A stretch of 64,000 bases of DNA from Kurthia senegalensis (GTDB lineage Bacteria; Bacillota; Bacilli; Bacillales_A; Planococcaceae). Location: the NCBI RefSeq assembly GCF_000285595.1, contig NZ_HE611071.1:1-64000 (forward strand). The letters run 5' to 3'. A program made the position numbers and the translations under genes. The notes beneath the pieces are model-generated. The model saw only the letters and a list, made by a program, of their open reading frames with translations. It searched no databases and had not been told where the DNA came from. Of the stretch, positions 17,626-27,157 are shown one piece after another (position 1 is the stretch's first letter; each line of letters starts with the position of its first letter).

Positions 17626-19521
17626 ATGAACAAAACAATTGAGAAAGATAATCAATTAATTGAGAAAATAAAAGAGCATCACGAACTAATTGCTGCGGCT
17701 ATTGCCGGTATTTTAATTGTGATTGCTTGGTTCGTCTCTCGTGACGAATTAACTTCGATCGGCATTACACTGTACGTATTCGCTTTCGTAATCGGTGGAT
17801 TCGCTAAAGCGAAAGAAGGGATCGAAGAAACGATAGCAAACAAAGAATTGAACGTTGAATTTTTAATGATTTTAGCTGCGATCGGTTCCGCTATAATCGG
17901 TTACTGGACAGAAGGTGCGATTTTAATTTTCATCTTTGCTGTAAGTGGCGCACTTGAAACGTATGCAATGAACAAATCGCATAAAGAAATTTCTGCTTTA
18001 ATGGACTTACAACCTGAAGAAGCTTGGCTCGTAGAAACAGATGGCTCTTTACGTCGTGTGAAAGTAAACGAATTACAACTTGGCGATACGTTAATGATTA
18101 AACCTGGCGAACGCGTGCCAGCAGATGGCGTCATCGCAAATGGTGCTACATCAATCGATGAAGCAGCGATTACAGGCGAATCGATTCCCGTTTCAAAATT
18201 CGAAGGCGATGAAGTTTTCGCCGGAACGGTCAACATGACAGGCGCTGTAAAAATGACGATGACGAAACCAAGTTCAGAGTCATTGTTCCAAAAAATTATT
18301 GATCTCGTACAATCAGCACAAAGTGAAAAATCACCTTCCCAACAATTTATCGAACGTTTTGAAGGCACATACGTTAAAGTCGTATTAATTACTGTAGCAC
18401 TTATGATGTTCCTTCCCCACTTCTTACTCGGTTGGGATTGGACGACTACTTTCTACCGTGCCATGGTATTGCTCGTAGTGGCTTCTCCTTGTGCACTCGT
18501 TGCAGCAATCATGCCTGCAACACTTTCAGCAATTTCAAACGGTGCACGTAACGGTGTTTTATTCAAAGGTGGTTTACACATCGAGCATTTGAGCGTTTTA
18601 AAAGCTGTCGCTTTTGATAAAACAGGTACGCTAACACAAGGGAAACCTGAAGTAACTGATTTTATCGTTGCAGATGATTTAGTACCGAATACGATGCTCC
18701 AAATTTTAGCGAGTATTGAATACAACTCGAATCATCCACTCGCTGTTGCGATTGCAACATACGCAAAAAAACAAAACATTTCGCTCATCGATGCGACAAT
18801 TACAGACATTCCAGGGTACGGTTTAGAAGGTACAGTTGACGGCGTCACTTATAAAGTCGGCAAAATGGATTTTGTCGGTCGCGAAGAAGCGACACACTTC
18901 GCTGGAGGCGCGGCAGCAACACTCGCTGAAGAAGGTAAAACCGTTATCTTCATTCGCGATGAGCAACGCATTTTAGCGATGGCCGCAATGAAAGATACCG
19001 TTCGTGAAGAAGCGAAGCAAGCGATTGCGCAATTAAAAGAACTTGGCATCCATACGGTCATGTTAACAGGTGACAATGAAAAAACAGCAAGAGCAATTGC
19101 TAAAGAAGCAGGCGTTGAAAGTTACATTGCGGAATGTTTACCTGAAACGAAAGTTCAGCACGTAAAAGATTTAATGACTCAATACAAATTCGTCGGCATG
19201 GTCGGCGATGGAATTAACGATGCACCTGCCCTTGCAACGGCTACGACAGGTATTGCGATGGGTGAAGGCACAGACGTCGCACTCGAAACAGCAGATGTCG
19301 TTTTAATGAAAAACGACTTATCTAAAATTTCTTACGCTGTCCGTGTAGCACGTAAAATGCAACGCATCGTCAAGCAAAACATCATCTTTGCTATTAGCGT
19401 CATCTTATTACTCATCATCTCTAACTTCTTACAAGCTGTCGACTTACCACTCGGCGTCGTTGGACATGAAGGTAGTACGATTTTAGTCATTTTAAATGGA
19501 CTGCGCATGCTCCGTTTATAA
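17626..19521 (+). CDS. pfeT: P1B-4-type metal-efflux ATPase (PfeT/ZosA/FrvA-like)
   Basis: A 631-residue P-type ATPase with no N-terminal metal-binding domain. Visible motifs are TGES (183-186), the membrane metal site SPC (287-289), DKTGT with the phosphorylated Asp331, NHPLA, TGDN, GDGINDAP and the HEGST motif near the C-terminus. SPC with the HEGST signature marks the P1B-4 group, which in B. subtilis (PfeT, formerly ZosA) and Listeria (FrvA) exports Fe(II) and protects against iron and peroxide stress. The PerR-like box upstream agrees. Zn or Co export cannot be excluded from sequence. AGGAGGG lies 7 bases before the ATG. Confidence 0.85.
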   Translation: MNKTIEKDNQLIEKIKEHHELIAAAIAGILIVIAWFVSRDELTSIGITLYVFAFVIGGFAKAKEGIEETIANKELNVEFLMILAAIGSAIIGYWTEGAILIFIFAVSGALETYAMNKSHKEISALMDLQPEEAWLVETDGSLRRVKVNELQLGDTLMIKPGERVPADGVIANGATSIDEAAITGESIPVSKFEGDEVFAGTVNMTGAVKMTMTKPSSESLFQKIIDLVQSAQSEKSPSQQFIERFEGTYVKVVLITVALMMFLPHFLLGWDWTTTFYRAMVLLVVASPCALVAAIMPATLSAISNGARNGVLFKGGLHIEHLSVLKAVAFDKTGTLTQGKPEVTDFIVADDLVPNTMLQILASIEYNSNHPLAVAIATYAKKQNISLIDATITDIPGYGLEGTVDGVTYKVGKMDFVGREEATHFAGGAAATLAEEGKTVIFIRDEQRILAMAAMKDTVREEAKQAIAQLKELGIHTVMLTGDNEKTARAIAKEAGVESYIAECLPETKVQHVKDLMTQYKFVGMVGDGINDAPALATATTGIAMGEGTDVALETADVVLMKNDLSKISYAVRVARKMQRIVKQNIIFAISVILLLIISNFLQAVDLPLGVVGHEGSTILVILNGLRMLRL

Positions 19522-19526
19522 AATAA

Positions 19527-19568
19527 AAAGAGCCGCCATGATGTTAAAATCATAGCGGCTCTTTCTTT
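19527..19568 (+). terminator. Terminator after the efflux ATPase, shared with the convergent yihY-like gene
   Basis: AAAGAGCCGC plus ATGAT pairs with ATCAT plus GCGGCTCTTT around a 6-base loop, followed by CTTTT. It starts 6 bases after the stop. Confidence 0.85.
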
Positions 19569-19613
19569 TAGCTAAGGTAAGAAATAAGATGTTCCAACCT
19601 TTTATTCATCCGT

Positions 19614-20594
19614 TTAAGATGTTAATTCTAAACGACGACGTTTTTCTTTTTGTTCTTTTCTCTCTTGGACGATTGCATTGACGATTCCACCAATGATTAA
19701 TACCATTCCCGTTATATACAGCCATAGCATTAAAATAATAATCCCCCCGATACTACCGTACGTTGCCGAGTAGTTTGCGAAATTATTAATATAAAATGAA
19801 AAGAAATAAGAAATGGCTAACCAAATAATCGTTGCAAGTACCGCACCTGGAATAGCACTTCTTAAATACATTTTCACATTCGGTCCGAGCCAGTACATGA
19901 AAACAAGCCCGCAAAAAATAACGAGCGGTGGTAATAGCACACGGAATTTATTAAATACCGTAGCAAAGCGATCACCAAGTCCAATTGTGTCCGCTAAGAA
20001 AATACCAATTTGTGTACCGAAAACGGGCAACACGAGTGCAATCAAAACGAGAATAATTAAAACGAGCGTGAAAACAACAGACATCGATCGAGCAATTAAA
20101 AATGGACGTGTTTCACTTTTACCGTAAGATAAATTCAAAGAATTAATAAGTGCATTAACCCCATTAGATGCCGACCAAAGCGTCCCTAAAATACCGATGG
20201 ACAATAAACCACCGTTACGATTTTGAAGTACATCTCTCAATGTACTTTCAATCAAACTGTATACTTGCTCCGGTAAGATATTTTCCATCATCGTAAACAC
20301 TTGTGCCTGAGGTAAATTTAAAAATGGAACGAGTGTCATTAAAAAAATAAGTAAAGGAAATAGTGCAAGTAGAAAGAAATAAGCTAGTTGCGCACCGAGT
20401 CCCGAAAGATTCGCTTGCGTAATTTTTTGCATAAATCCTTTAACGAACCCTTTCAGTGTAGATAAATCAAATTGAGGTGTCTGGTCATGAACTAAGTGCT
20501 TCTTTTCAATTTGTAACATTTTTACTTTATCGAACACTTCAGAAGAGGGTCCCGTCCGTATCTTTTTCGAGGACTTCTTCTTTTTCTTACTCAC
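19614..20594 (-). CDS. YihY/virulence factor BrkB family membrane protein
   Basis: A 326-residue inner-membrane protein with a basic N-terminal tail (SKKKKKSSKK) and six hydrophobic segments between about 70 and 310. It matches the YihY/BrkB family (YfkH in B. subtilis), once thought to be RNase BN, with no settled function. I placed the start at a GTG 7 bases after AAGGAGG; the ATG two codons earlier is one base from that site. The following gene upstream (YtxH family) is in the same orientation 25 bases away, so they probably share a transcript. Confidence 0.82.
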   Translation of the reverse strand: MSKKKKKSSKKIRTGPSSEVFDKVKMLQIEKKHLVHDQTPQFDLSTLKGFVKGFMQKITQANLSGLGAQLAYFFLLALFPLLIFLMTLVPFLNLPQAQVFTMMENILPEQVYSLIESTLRDVLQNRNGGLLSIGILGTLWSASNGVNALINSLNLSYGKSETRPFLIARSMSVVFTLVLIILVLIALVLPVFGTQIGIFLADTIGLGDRFATVFNKFRVLLPPLVIFCGLVFMYWLGPNVKMYLRSAIPGAVLATIIWLAISYFFSFYINNFANYSATYGSIGGIIILMLWLYITGMVLIIGGIVNAIVQERKEQKEKRRRLELTS

Positions 20595-20619
20595 GAACAT
20601 TCCTCCTTACTTGCCTAAT

Positions 20620-20991
20620 TTAAAGATGAATGATTTCATCTTCAGAAGAATCATCTGCTTGTTTCATCTTGTCTGCTGAAGAAGTAAATGCTTGTTTCGT
20701 GTCATCCATAAATGTTTTCACTTGTGGTGTAAGCGATTTGACTTCTTCTATTTTTTCTAAGTAGTAATCTTTATTTTCAGCAAACTGATTGTAGATATTT
20801 TGAACAGATTCCACTTTCGCTAAGAGTGTGTCTTTTAACTCATCTCTATTTTTAGCGTAGTGTTGTACGTTTGCTGATACGTCTTTCAGCTTTTGAGTCG
20901 TTTCATTTCGTGTTTGACGGTCTAGCAAACTAATTACCATTCCTGCTGCTGCACCTAATGCAATTCCTAATACGAGTTTGTTCGTCATCAT
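20620..20991 (-). CDS. YtxH domain-containing protein
   Basis: A 123-residue protein with one N-terminal membrane segment (about 4-20, LVLGIALGAAAGMVISLL) followed by a long coiled-coil-like helix and an acidic tail. This is the YtxH/general-stress-protein type layout. GGAGG lies 5 bases before the first of two ATGs. It precedes the yihY-like gene on the same strand. Function is unknown; a membrane-associated stress role is typical of the family. Confidence 0.72.
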   Translation of the reverse strand: MMTNKLVLGIALGAAAGMVISLLDRQTRNETTQKLKDVSANVQHYAKNRDELKDTLLAKVESVQNIYNQFAENKDYYLEKIEEVKSLTPQVKTFMDDTKQAFTSSADKMKQADDSSEDEIIHL

Positions 20992-21176
20992 TGCTTCCTC
21001 CAAACTTTTCCCAAAATATTCTACTATGTAGTAGTTTACCCTTCTACTTTACCAATAAAACGCCAATTATGCCTACACAAAAGCATAATGAGCATGAGAA
21101 CATTTTGTGGAAATATTGACTTTTTGAAAGCCACGTGAAATGATACTCATAGCACTAAAGAAAGGTTGGGATTTTC

Positions 21177-21398
21177 GTGAATTTAACTGAACCAACAACG
21201 GAAAATATTCATTTCATCATCGATGCCTTAAAAGATAAATTACGTATGGTGAATGCTGATGCAATGAAATCTGATAGCTTTGATGAATCAAACTATGAAG
21301 ATTTAGTAGACTTATACCATATGGTTATGAAGCGCAATGCATTTAGCCCTAGCGAAATGCAAGCGATCGTAGCAGAACTTGGCTCATTACGTAAATAA
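21177..21398 (+). CDS. yfkK: DUF1128 family protein (YfkK-like)
   Basis: A 73-residue soluble helical protein matching the DUF1128/YfkK family, which has no known function. It starts with a GTG behind an AAAGG site. In B. subtilis yfkK is likewise near yfkH (YihY family). A TTGACT at 21116 could be part of its promoter, with an unclear -10. Confidence 0.8.
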   Translation: MNLTEPTTENIHFIIDALKDKLRMVNADAMKSDSFDESNYEDLVDLYHMVMKRNAFSPSEMQAIVAELGSLRK

Positions 21399-21408
21399 TA
21401 TTCTATAC

Positions 21409-21438
21409 AAAAAGGACGTGCCTCAGCACGTCCTTTTT
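21409..21438 (+). terminator. Bidirectional terminator between the DUF1128 gene and motB
   Basis: A 13-bp perfect stem AAAAAGGACGTGC/GCACGTCCTTTTT with a CTCA loop and T runs on both strands. It serves the two convergent genes. Confidence 0.9.
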
Positions 21439-21445
21439 TTACGTT

Positions 21446-22222
21446 TTACTTCGTATCAATCGGTTGTTTTTTCGTACCATTTTGATCAACTAATGGTTGG
21501 ATTAATACTTCTACACGACGATTTTTCGAACGATTTTTTTCCGTATCATTTTTAGCAACTGGATTATTTTCGCCGTATCCTTTTGCACTAAAATATTGCG
21601 GATCTAATTTTTTGTTCGAATCAATTAAAACGGATAAAAAATTAACTGCACGCATAACGCTCAATTCCCAGTTACTTGAGAACTCACCACTTGCGGGAAT
21701 ATTATCCGTATAACCCGTCACCATAACAGGACGTGGCTCATCAAATACAAGCAGTTTAGATAAATCTTTTGCGAGTTTGCGATTTTCTGAAGCGACTGTC
21801 GCTTGACCTGACTCAAACAACACACTATCACGAATCGTAATAAGCAAGCCATCGTCTGTCATCTTCGTTGAAAATTGATTTTCCAGTTCATTCACAGCGA
21901 TGTAGTTTTCAACATCGTCTTGAATACCATTCAATTCTCGTTGATCTTCCACATATGCTTGTGCTTTTTGAGAAAGTTCAGTACTTTTTGGTGTTACGGG
22001 ATCTGTCGGTGAAGGATTATCCATTACGCCCTCTCCCCCGTCAAAAATCTGGTTGAAGACGTTCGATAACGCCGCCATTTTTTGTGCATCGACTGAACTC
22101 ATTGCGAACAATACGATAAACAGTGCTAAAAGGAGCGTTAATAAATCTGAATATGGTAAGAGCCATGCTTCTGGAATTTCTTCCTCTTCTTTTTTCTTCT
22201 TACGCTTCTTTGCCAAGGCCAT
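21446..22222 (-). CDS. motB: Flagellar motor stator protein MotB
   Basis: A 258-residue stator subunit with a basic N-terminus, a single membrane helix holding the ion-carrying Asp26 in YSDLLTLLLALF, a periplasm-side linker and a C-terminal OmpA-like peptidoglycan-binding domain (about 120-245; VTGYTDNIPASG, NWELSVMRAV, NRRVEVLI). It anchors the stator around the flagellar rotor. It overlaps motA by 23 bases, typical of coupled translation. No flagellar sigma-D promoter was found. Proton or sodium use cannot be decided from this sequence alone. Confidence 0.93.
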   Translation of the reverse strand: MALAKKRKKKKEEEEIPEAWLLPYSDLLTLLLALFIVLFAMSSVDAQKMAALSNVFNQIFDGGEGVMDNPSPTDPVTPKSTELSQKAQAYVEDQRELNGIQDDVENYIAVNELENQFSTKMTDDGLLITIRDSVLFESGQATVASENRKLAKDLSKLLVFDEPRPVMVTGYTDNIPASGEFSSNWELSVMRAVNFLSVLIDSNKKLDPQYFSAKGYGENNPVAKNDTEKNRSKNRRVEVLIQPLVDQNGTKKQPIDTK

Positions 22223-23003
22223 TCGCCTCGCTTTCGTCCATTATTTTTGCACGTTCAGCTTTCGTCAAGAATGAAGAAAGTTTTTGTTCGATGACACGAG
22301 GAGCCTCACCTTCTAATACAGAAAGAATACCTTCAATCATCATATATTTTTGCTTCGCTTCAACAGCTGACTTACGTTTTAATTTATTAGCAAATGGGTG
22401 CCATAATACGTAACCCGTAAAAATACCGAGCAATGTAGCAATAAAAGCTGCTGAAATGGCATGTCCTAATTTTTCAATATCGGTCATATCTTTTAATGCG
22501 GCAACTAAGCCAACTACGGCACCAAGAACCCCTAACGTTGGTGCATATGTACCTGCTTGCGTAAATATGTGCGCACCGGAATGATGACGTTCTTCCATCG
22601 CTTCCACTTCTTCTGTTAAAACATCGCGAATATAATCCGCATTTTGCCCATCAATTGCAAGTGTTAAACCATTTTTCAAAAATGGATCATCGATTTCATT
22701 TGTTTTGCTTTCTAGAGCAAGTAACCCTTCACGACGAGCTAAGTCAGCCCAACTTGAAAACATTTTTATTAAATCAACGTCACTCGCCAATTTTGGATTC
22801 GTGAAAATAATTTTAAATAATTTCGGTATACGCTTTAAATCGTTCATCGGAAACGCGATAACAACCGTAGCGATTGTACCAGCAATAATGATTAAAATGG
22901 CCGCTGGGTTAAGTAATGCGTCCGGTGTTACCCCTTTTAATGTCATACCGACAAGTAATGCGGCAAGCCCCAGTATTAGACCAACTACTGATGATATATC
23001 CAT
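22200..23003 (-). CDS. motA: Flagellar motor stator protein MotA
   Basis: A 267-residue membrane protein with four hydrophobic segments (about 5-22, 32-50, 145-170, 180-200) and a large cytoplasmic loop between segments 2 and 3. The segment GTYAPTLGVLGAVVGLVAAL with its conserved Pro is the third helix. It pairs with MotB to form the ion channel that turns the flagellum. GGAGG lies 7 bases before the ATG. With motB it forms a two-gene operon away from other flagellar genes, as in B. subtilis. Confidence 0.93.
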   Translation of the reverse strand: MDISSVVGLILGLAALLVGMTLKGVTPDALLNPAAILIIIAGTIATVVIAFPMNDLKRIPKLFKIIFTNPKLASDVDLIKMFSSWADLARREGLLALESKTNEIDDPFLKNGLTLAIDGQNADYIRDVLTEEVEAMEERHHSGAHIFTQAGTYAPTLGVLGAVVGLVAALKDMTDIEKLGHAISAAFIATLLGIFTGYVLWHPFANKLKRKSAVEAKQKYMMIEGILSVLEGEAPRVIEQKLSSFLTKAERAKIMDESEANGLGKEA

Positions 23004-23168
23004 ATCCGTACCTCCAAGTTCTCATTCTTTAGTTTATTTCGGTAGAAACGAACAGATATTAAGAAAGTTTCACACCTGAAAAAATTTTTTCTCATTTTTA
23101 CTATAAAAATGCCATTTTTTAACTTAAATAAAACAGTATGCCTACTCTTTATTTCGTTTATCGAAATT

Positions 23169-23187
23169 GTTACACTATTAATGTAAC
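23169..23187 (+). promoter_or_regulatory. Short inverted repeat before the first aminopeptidase gene
   Basis: GTTACA and TGTAAC form a perfect 6-bp inverted repeat across 7 bases, about 30 bases before the aminopeptidase start. The spacing suits a dimeric regulator, but none is identified. Confidence 0.3.
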
Positions 23188-23216
23188 TCAATTATATATG
23201 AAGAGGATGGTTTTGC

Positions 23217-24449
23217 ATGACAGATTTCCAACAAAAACTTGAAAATTATGCTGAATTAGGTATTAAAATTGGTTCAAATCTTCAAAAAGGACAATATTTA
23301 TTTTTAAATATTTCCGTTGAAAACACTCCACTCGCACATGCATTAACGAAAAAAGCGTATGAAGTTGGAGCAAGACAAGTATTCGTTCAATATTACGATG
23401 ATCAAGTAACGCGTATGCGCTATGACCACGCACCAGAAGATTCATTCGATTTTTTCCCTGAGTGGGAAGCGCTTGAAAAAACAAAATTAGCTGAATACGG
23501 TGCAGCTTTCATTACCGTGAAATCTCAAAGCCCGGATTTATTAAAAGGCGTTAATCCAGATTATGTAGCTCGTGCGAATAAAGCAGCCGGTCAAGCACTT
23601 AGTAAATATCGTGAATATTCACAAGCAAATAAAATTAGTTGGACTGTTATGGCAGCGCCTACTGCGGCATGGGCGGCAAAAGTATTCCCTGAACTTCCTG
23701 AAGCAGAGCAAGTGGATGCTTTATGGGATGCGATGTTTAAAGCGACACGTGCAGACTTAGATAATCCCGTAGAAGCATGGCATAAACATGACGCAACACT
23801 TTCTGAAAAAGTTGAATTTTTAAACAAGAAACATTATAAAGCACTTCACTATACAGCACCAGGCACAGACTTAACAATTGAATTGCCTGCTACGCATATT
23901 TGGAGCGGTGGCGGTAGTAAAAATGAAAAAGGCATCGACTTCATGGCAAACATCCCGACAGAAGAAGTGTTCACTGCACCTCAGTGGGATGGCGTAAACG
24001 GTTATGTAACAGCTAAAAAGCCATTAAACTATAGCGGTAATTTAATCGATCAGTTTACAGTAACATTCGAAAAAGGTCGCATCGTTGACGTGAAAGCTGA
24101 AGAAGGCGAAGATATTATGAAAAATTTAATCGCTACAGACGAAGGTTCTCACTATCTTGGTGAAGTCGCACTCGTGCCTCATAATTCACCGATTTCAAAT
24201 TCTGGCATTTTATTTTACAATACGCTATTTGACGAAAATGCATCAAATCACATCGCAATCGGGAGTGCTTATGCTTTTTGTATCGAAGGTGGTACAACGA
24301 TGACACAAGAACAATTAAAAAAACACGGCCTTAACCGTAGTATCGTACACGTCGACTTTATGATTGGCTGCGCAGATATGGACATTGACGGAATTTTAGA
24401 AGATGGTTCTACTGAACCTGTATTCCGCAATGGAAACTGGGCTTTTTAA
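23217..24449 (+). CDS. ampS: M29 family aminopeptidase AmpS, paralogue 1
   Basis: A 410-residue dinuclear-metal aminopeptidase of the thermophilic AmpS/PepS family, which trims N-terminal residues from peptides in the cytoplasm. The metal ligands known from the family fall exactly in place: Glu250, Glu316, His345, Tyr352 (active site), His378 and Asp380. The protein starts with ATG behind AGAGGA. A second full-length paralogue lies at 31240, with the same ligands shifted by one. Transcribed alone, with its own terminator. Confidence 0.92.
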   Translation: MTDFQQKLENYAELGIKIGSNLQKGQYLFLNISVENTPLAHALTKKAYEVGARQVFVQYYDDQVTRMRYDHAPEDSFDFFPEWEALEKTKLAEYGAAFITVKSQSPDLLKGVNPDYVARANKAAGQALSKYREYSQANKISWTVMAAPTAAWAAKVFPELPEAEQVDALWDAMFKATRADLDNPVEAWHKHDATLSEKVEFLNKKHYKALHYTAPGTDLTIELPATHIWSGGGSKNEKGIDFMANIPTEEVFTAPQWDGVNGYVTAKKPLNYSGNLIDQFTVTFEKGRIVDVKAEEGEDIMKNLIATDEGSHYLGEVALVPHNSPISNSGILFYNTLFDENASNHIAIGSAYAFCIEGGTTMTQEQLKKHGLNRSIVHVDFMIGCADMDIDGILEDGSTEPVFRNGNWAF

Positions 24450-24473
24450 ATAATTCGAATATACTTTTTGCAA

Positions 24474-24507
24474 ACTAGAATGGGTAATCAACCATTCTAG
24501 TTTTTTA
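24474..24507 (+). terminator. Terminator after the first ampS
   Basis: ACTAGAATGG (24474-24483) pairs with CCATTCTAGT (24492-24501), followed by TTTTTA. The rest of the gap up to 24743 is A/T-rich and shows no other feature apart from a possible TATACT before mreBH. Confidence 0.85.
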
Positions 24508-24743
24508 TCGTCGTTTTTCATAATAAAAGAAAATTGATTTATTTTAAGTTTTAATGACAAAATCATCTCTCTTATGTCAAAAAGAGCATAAAGTTGTTTT
24601 AAAAAGGAAAAATAAGGTATTTATAAGTGAGTTCATACATGATGTGTTTTCCCTAGTGAAAAAACCCTCCTATCAATCAAGCAAAATTTGTTCTATACTA
24701 AACCGTACAATAGCATTTTAATGCTTTCGAGGAGGATTTTTTT

Positions 24744-25745
24744 ATGTTTTCAACTACAGCAATCGGGATCGATTTAGGAACTGCAAACATATTAGTATAT
24801 ACAAAGTCTGAAGGGATCATTTTAAACGAACCTTCAGTAATCGCTGTTAATACCAATTCAAACCAAGTACTTGCGATCGGTTACGAAGCGCAAGCTATGT
24901 TAGGTAAAACACCACCAGCCATTACCGTAGCACGTCCGTTACGTGATGGTGTCATTGCCGATTTTGATTTAACGACTGCCCTTTTAAAAACCGTTTTAGA
25001 AAAAGCGATTAAAAATGGTGCATCATTCCGTAAACCAAACGTTGTCATTTGTGTACCATCTGGTGCAACTTCTGTAGAACGTTTAGCAATTAAAGATGCT
25101 GTCACACAATGTGGCGCAAAAGAAGTCTTTTTAATCGACGAACCGATAGCAGCTGCTATCGGTGCTGAACTACCAATTAATGAACCAATCGCAAGTATGG
25201 TCGTTGATATCGGTGGTGGTACGACAGAAGTTGGTATTATTTCATTCGGTGGCATCGTTACTTCTGCCACATTAAAATTGGGTGGCGACGCATTAGATGA
25301 AGAAATTGTGCATTACGTACGTCAAAACTACAATATTTTAATCGGTATTCCAACAGCTGAACGCATTAAGCAAGAAATTGGCTGTGCCCCTTGTGAGCTA
25401 CCAGAAGAAAGCATGGTCACAACAGGTCGTGACATCGTCACTGGTTTACCAAAATCCGTAACAATTACATCAACAGAAATTCGTGAATGTTTAAATGAAT
25501 CATTGCTTCAAGTTTTGGCAACAATTCGTCGTTCACTTGAAAACTGTCCACCAGAACTTGCAGGCGATATCGTAGAAGAAGGCATCATCTTAACAGGTGG
25601 TGGTTCTTTATTAAAAGGAATGGAAGATTGGTTACGTACAGAACTATTAGTTCCTGTAAACTTAGCTCCTTCTCCATTAGAATCAGTAGCAATTGGTACA
25701 GGTCGTGCAACTGAAACGTTACATTTAATGAAAAATCATAAATAA
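24744..25745 (+). CDS. mreBH: MreB-family actin-like cell-shape protein (MreBH-like)
   Basis: A 333-residue bacterial actin. Visible motifs are the phosphate-1 loop [13 protein letters not shown], the adenosine-side motif [14 protein letters not shown] and [13 protein letters not shown] near the end. MreB proteins polymerise under the membrane and direct cell-wall synthesis. The gene stands alone, without mreCD or spo0J-like neighbours, which fits MreBH better than MreB or Mbl; the paralogue is inferred. AGGAGG lies 7 bases before the ATG. Confidence 0.83.
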   Translation: MFSTTAIGIDLGTANILVYTKSEGIILNEPSVIAVNTNSNQVLAIGYEAQAMLGKTPPAITVARPLRDGVIADFDLTTALLKTVLEKAIKNGASFRKPNVVICVPSGATSVERLAIKDAVTQCGAKEVFLIDEPIAAAIGAELPINEPIASMVVDIGGGTTEVGIISFGGIVTSATLKLGGDALDEEIVHYVRQNYNILIGIPTAERIKQEIGCAPCELPEESMVTTGRDIVTGLPKSVTITSTEIRECLNESLLQVLATIRRSLENCPPELAGDIVEEGIILTGGGSLLKGMEDWLRTELLVPVNLAPSPLESVAIGTGRATETLHLMKNHK

Positions 25746-25766
25746 ATTGCAAAATTTTGTATATTC

Positions 25767-25809
25767 AAACATCGTTTTTGTCTATTTTGTGGCAAAGCGG
25801 TGTTTTTTT
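25767..25809 (+). terminator. Probable terminator after mreBH
   Basis: AAACATCG pairs with CGGTGTTT (one G-T pair) across a 23-base loop and runs into TTTTTTC. It is weaker than the other terminators in the window because of the loop size. Confidence 0.5.
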
Positions 25810-25887
25810 CATTTTACTTCGTTACAATAAAGAGGTGCTAATGCACAATTTCAGATAGTCATCTGACATAAAGGGGGAAATATCATA

Positions 25888-26451
25888 ATGGCAGTTTTAG
25901 ATGATATTTTAAAGTTTAACGGTGAATTCGTAGAAGAAAAGCAATATGAACCTTATATTGCAGGGAAATATCCAAACAAGCATTACGTTATCCTTACTTG
26001 CATGGATACACGTCTTGTAGAATTATTACCAAAAGCAATGAACATTCATAATGGGGATGTCAAAATGGTTAAAAGTGCAGGCGCAACAGTAAGTCACCCA
26101 TTCGGTGGTATTATGCGTAGCCTTTTAGTAGCGATTTATGCCTTAAAAGCAGACGAAATCTTCGTTGTCGGTCACTACGACTGTGGAATGAGTGCCGTTG
26201 ATCCAGATGTCGTTATTGAAAACATGAAAGAACGTGGCATTTCTGCTGAAACAATTAAAAACGTTCAATACTCTGGTGTTGATTTAAATCAATGGTTAAA
26301 AGGTTTTGGTGATGTTACGAAAAACGTTGAACATAGTGTCGACGTTATTCGTAATCACCCACTTGTTTCAAACGAAATTCCTGTTCACGGTTTAGTCATC
26401 GATCCAAAAACAGGCAAACTTGATTTAGTAACGAGCGGTTACGAAGGTTAA
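25888..26451 (+). CDS. Beta-class carbonic anhydrase
   Basis: A 187-residue zinc enzyme that interconverts carbon dioxide and bicarbonate. The zinc and active-site residues are visible: Cys38, Asp40 and Arg42 in TCMDTR, His96 and Cys99 in GHYDCG. The short length without N-terminal extension resembles the YtiB-like enzymes of Bacillales. AAGGGGG lies about 8 bases before the ATG. It is a single-gene unit with a strong terminator. Confidence 0.92.
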   Translation: MAVLDDILKFNGEFVEEKQYEPYIAGKYPNKHYVILTCMDTRLVELLPKAMNIHNGDVKMVKSAGATVSHPFGGIMRSLLVAIYALKADEIFVVGHYDCGMSAVDPDVVIENMKERGISAETIKNVQYSGVDLNQWLKGFGDVTKNVEHSVDVIRNHPLVSNEIPVHGLVIDPKTGKLDLVTSGYEG

Positions 26452-26491
26452 TCGTTCATTAAATAAATAATGCGTACGTTTATGTCCGCTT

Positions 26492-26533
26492 AAAAAGAGC
26501 TATTCGACAGAGGTCGAATAGCTCTTTTTTTAC
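26492..26533 (+). terminator. Terminator after carbonic anhydrase, shared with the convergent GNAT gene
   Basis: A 17-bp perfect stem (26492-26508 with 26513-26529) with an AGAG loop and T runs on both sides. Confidence 0.9.
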
Positions 26534-26586
26534 GTAAGAAATGTTTTCAAATACATCCGCCACTTACGCCAGACGGCCTTCCCTTT

Positions 26587-27132
26587 TCAAAACTGCTCGT
26601 CTACGAGTGCATACAAAAAGTGGTCTTCCCACGTACCGTTCACATAAAGCAGTTGCTTCAACAAGCCTTCTCGTTGAAATTGTGCTTTTTCTAATACTTT
26701 AACAGAACCTAGATTTTTCGGTGATACGAACGCTTCTAAACGATGTAATCCAATCTCTTCAAAAGCAAATTGACAAACCCGTTGAAGTGCATCTGTCGCA
26801 TAGCCTTGCCCTACTTCCTTCTCATCTAAAGAATAGCCTACGTACGCACTTGAGAACGGTAGGCGCTTAATAGCGTACACCGATATGTGACCGATTAACT
26901 TTTCAGACGTCTTTGAAAATATGCCAAAACTAAACTCTCGACGCATTTGCATTTGGCGATTGGATTCTTGTATTTTTCTTAATTGAATTTTCTCTGTGTA
27001 ATATTCAGGTGGGTGTAGCGGTTCATGAACAGACCAATAGCGTTTATTGCGTATTACGAGTTCTGTCATCGCTTGAACATCCTCATTTCCTAACGTTCGT
27101 AAAAAACATCTCTCTCCATTAAGCGTAACCAT
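26587..27132 (-). CDS. GNAT family N-acetyltransferase (RimJ/YdaF-like)
   Basis: A 181-residue acetyltransferase of the RimJ/RimL type. The acetyl-CoA binding segment is EVGQGYATDAL (motif A, consensus Q/R-x-x-G-x-A), followed by HRLEAFVSPKNLGSVKVLEKAQF, split here as HRLEAFV and NLGSVKVLEK. The substrate may be the N-terminus of a ribosomal protein or a small molecule; this cannot be settled. I chose the ATG at 27132 because GGTAGGTG precedes it; an earlier TTG has no such site. It follows ppk2 closely and is probably co-transcribed. Confidence 0.82.
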   Translation of the reverse strand: MVTLNGERCFLRTLGNEDVQAMTELVIRNKRYWSVHEPLHPPEYYTEKIQLRKIQESNRQMQMRREFSFGIFSKTSEKLIGHISVYAIKRLPFSSAYVGYSLDEKEVGQGYATDALQRVCQFAFEEIGLHRLEAFVSPKNLGSVKVLEKAQFQREGLLKQLLYVNGTWEDHFLYALVDEQF

Positions 27133-27157
27133 TTCAACACCTACCCCAACATTCAAT

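Noticed and set aside
23004-23100. A sigma-D flagell promoter before motA
   Set aside because: No TAAA/GCCGATAA pair with correct spacing was found on the minus strand.
24660-24725. A sigma-I type promoter before mreBH (CCCTCC element)
   Set aside because: The spacing is open to choice and no matching -10 element is present.
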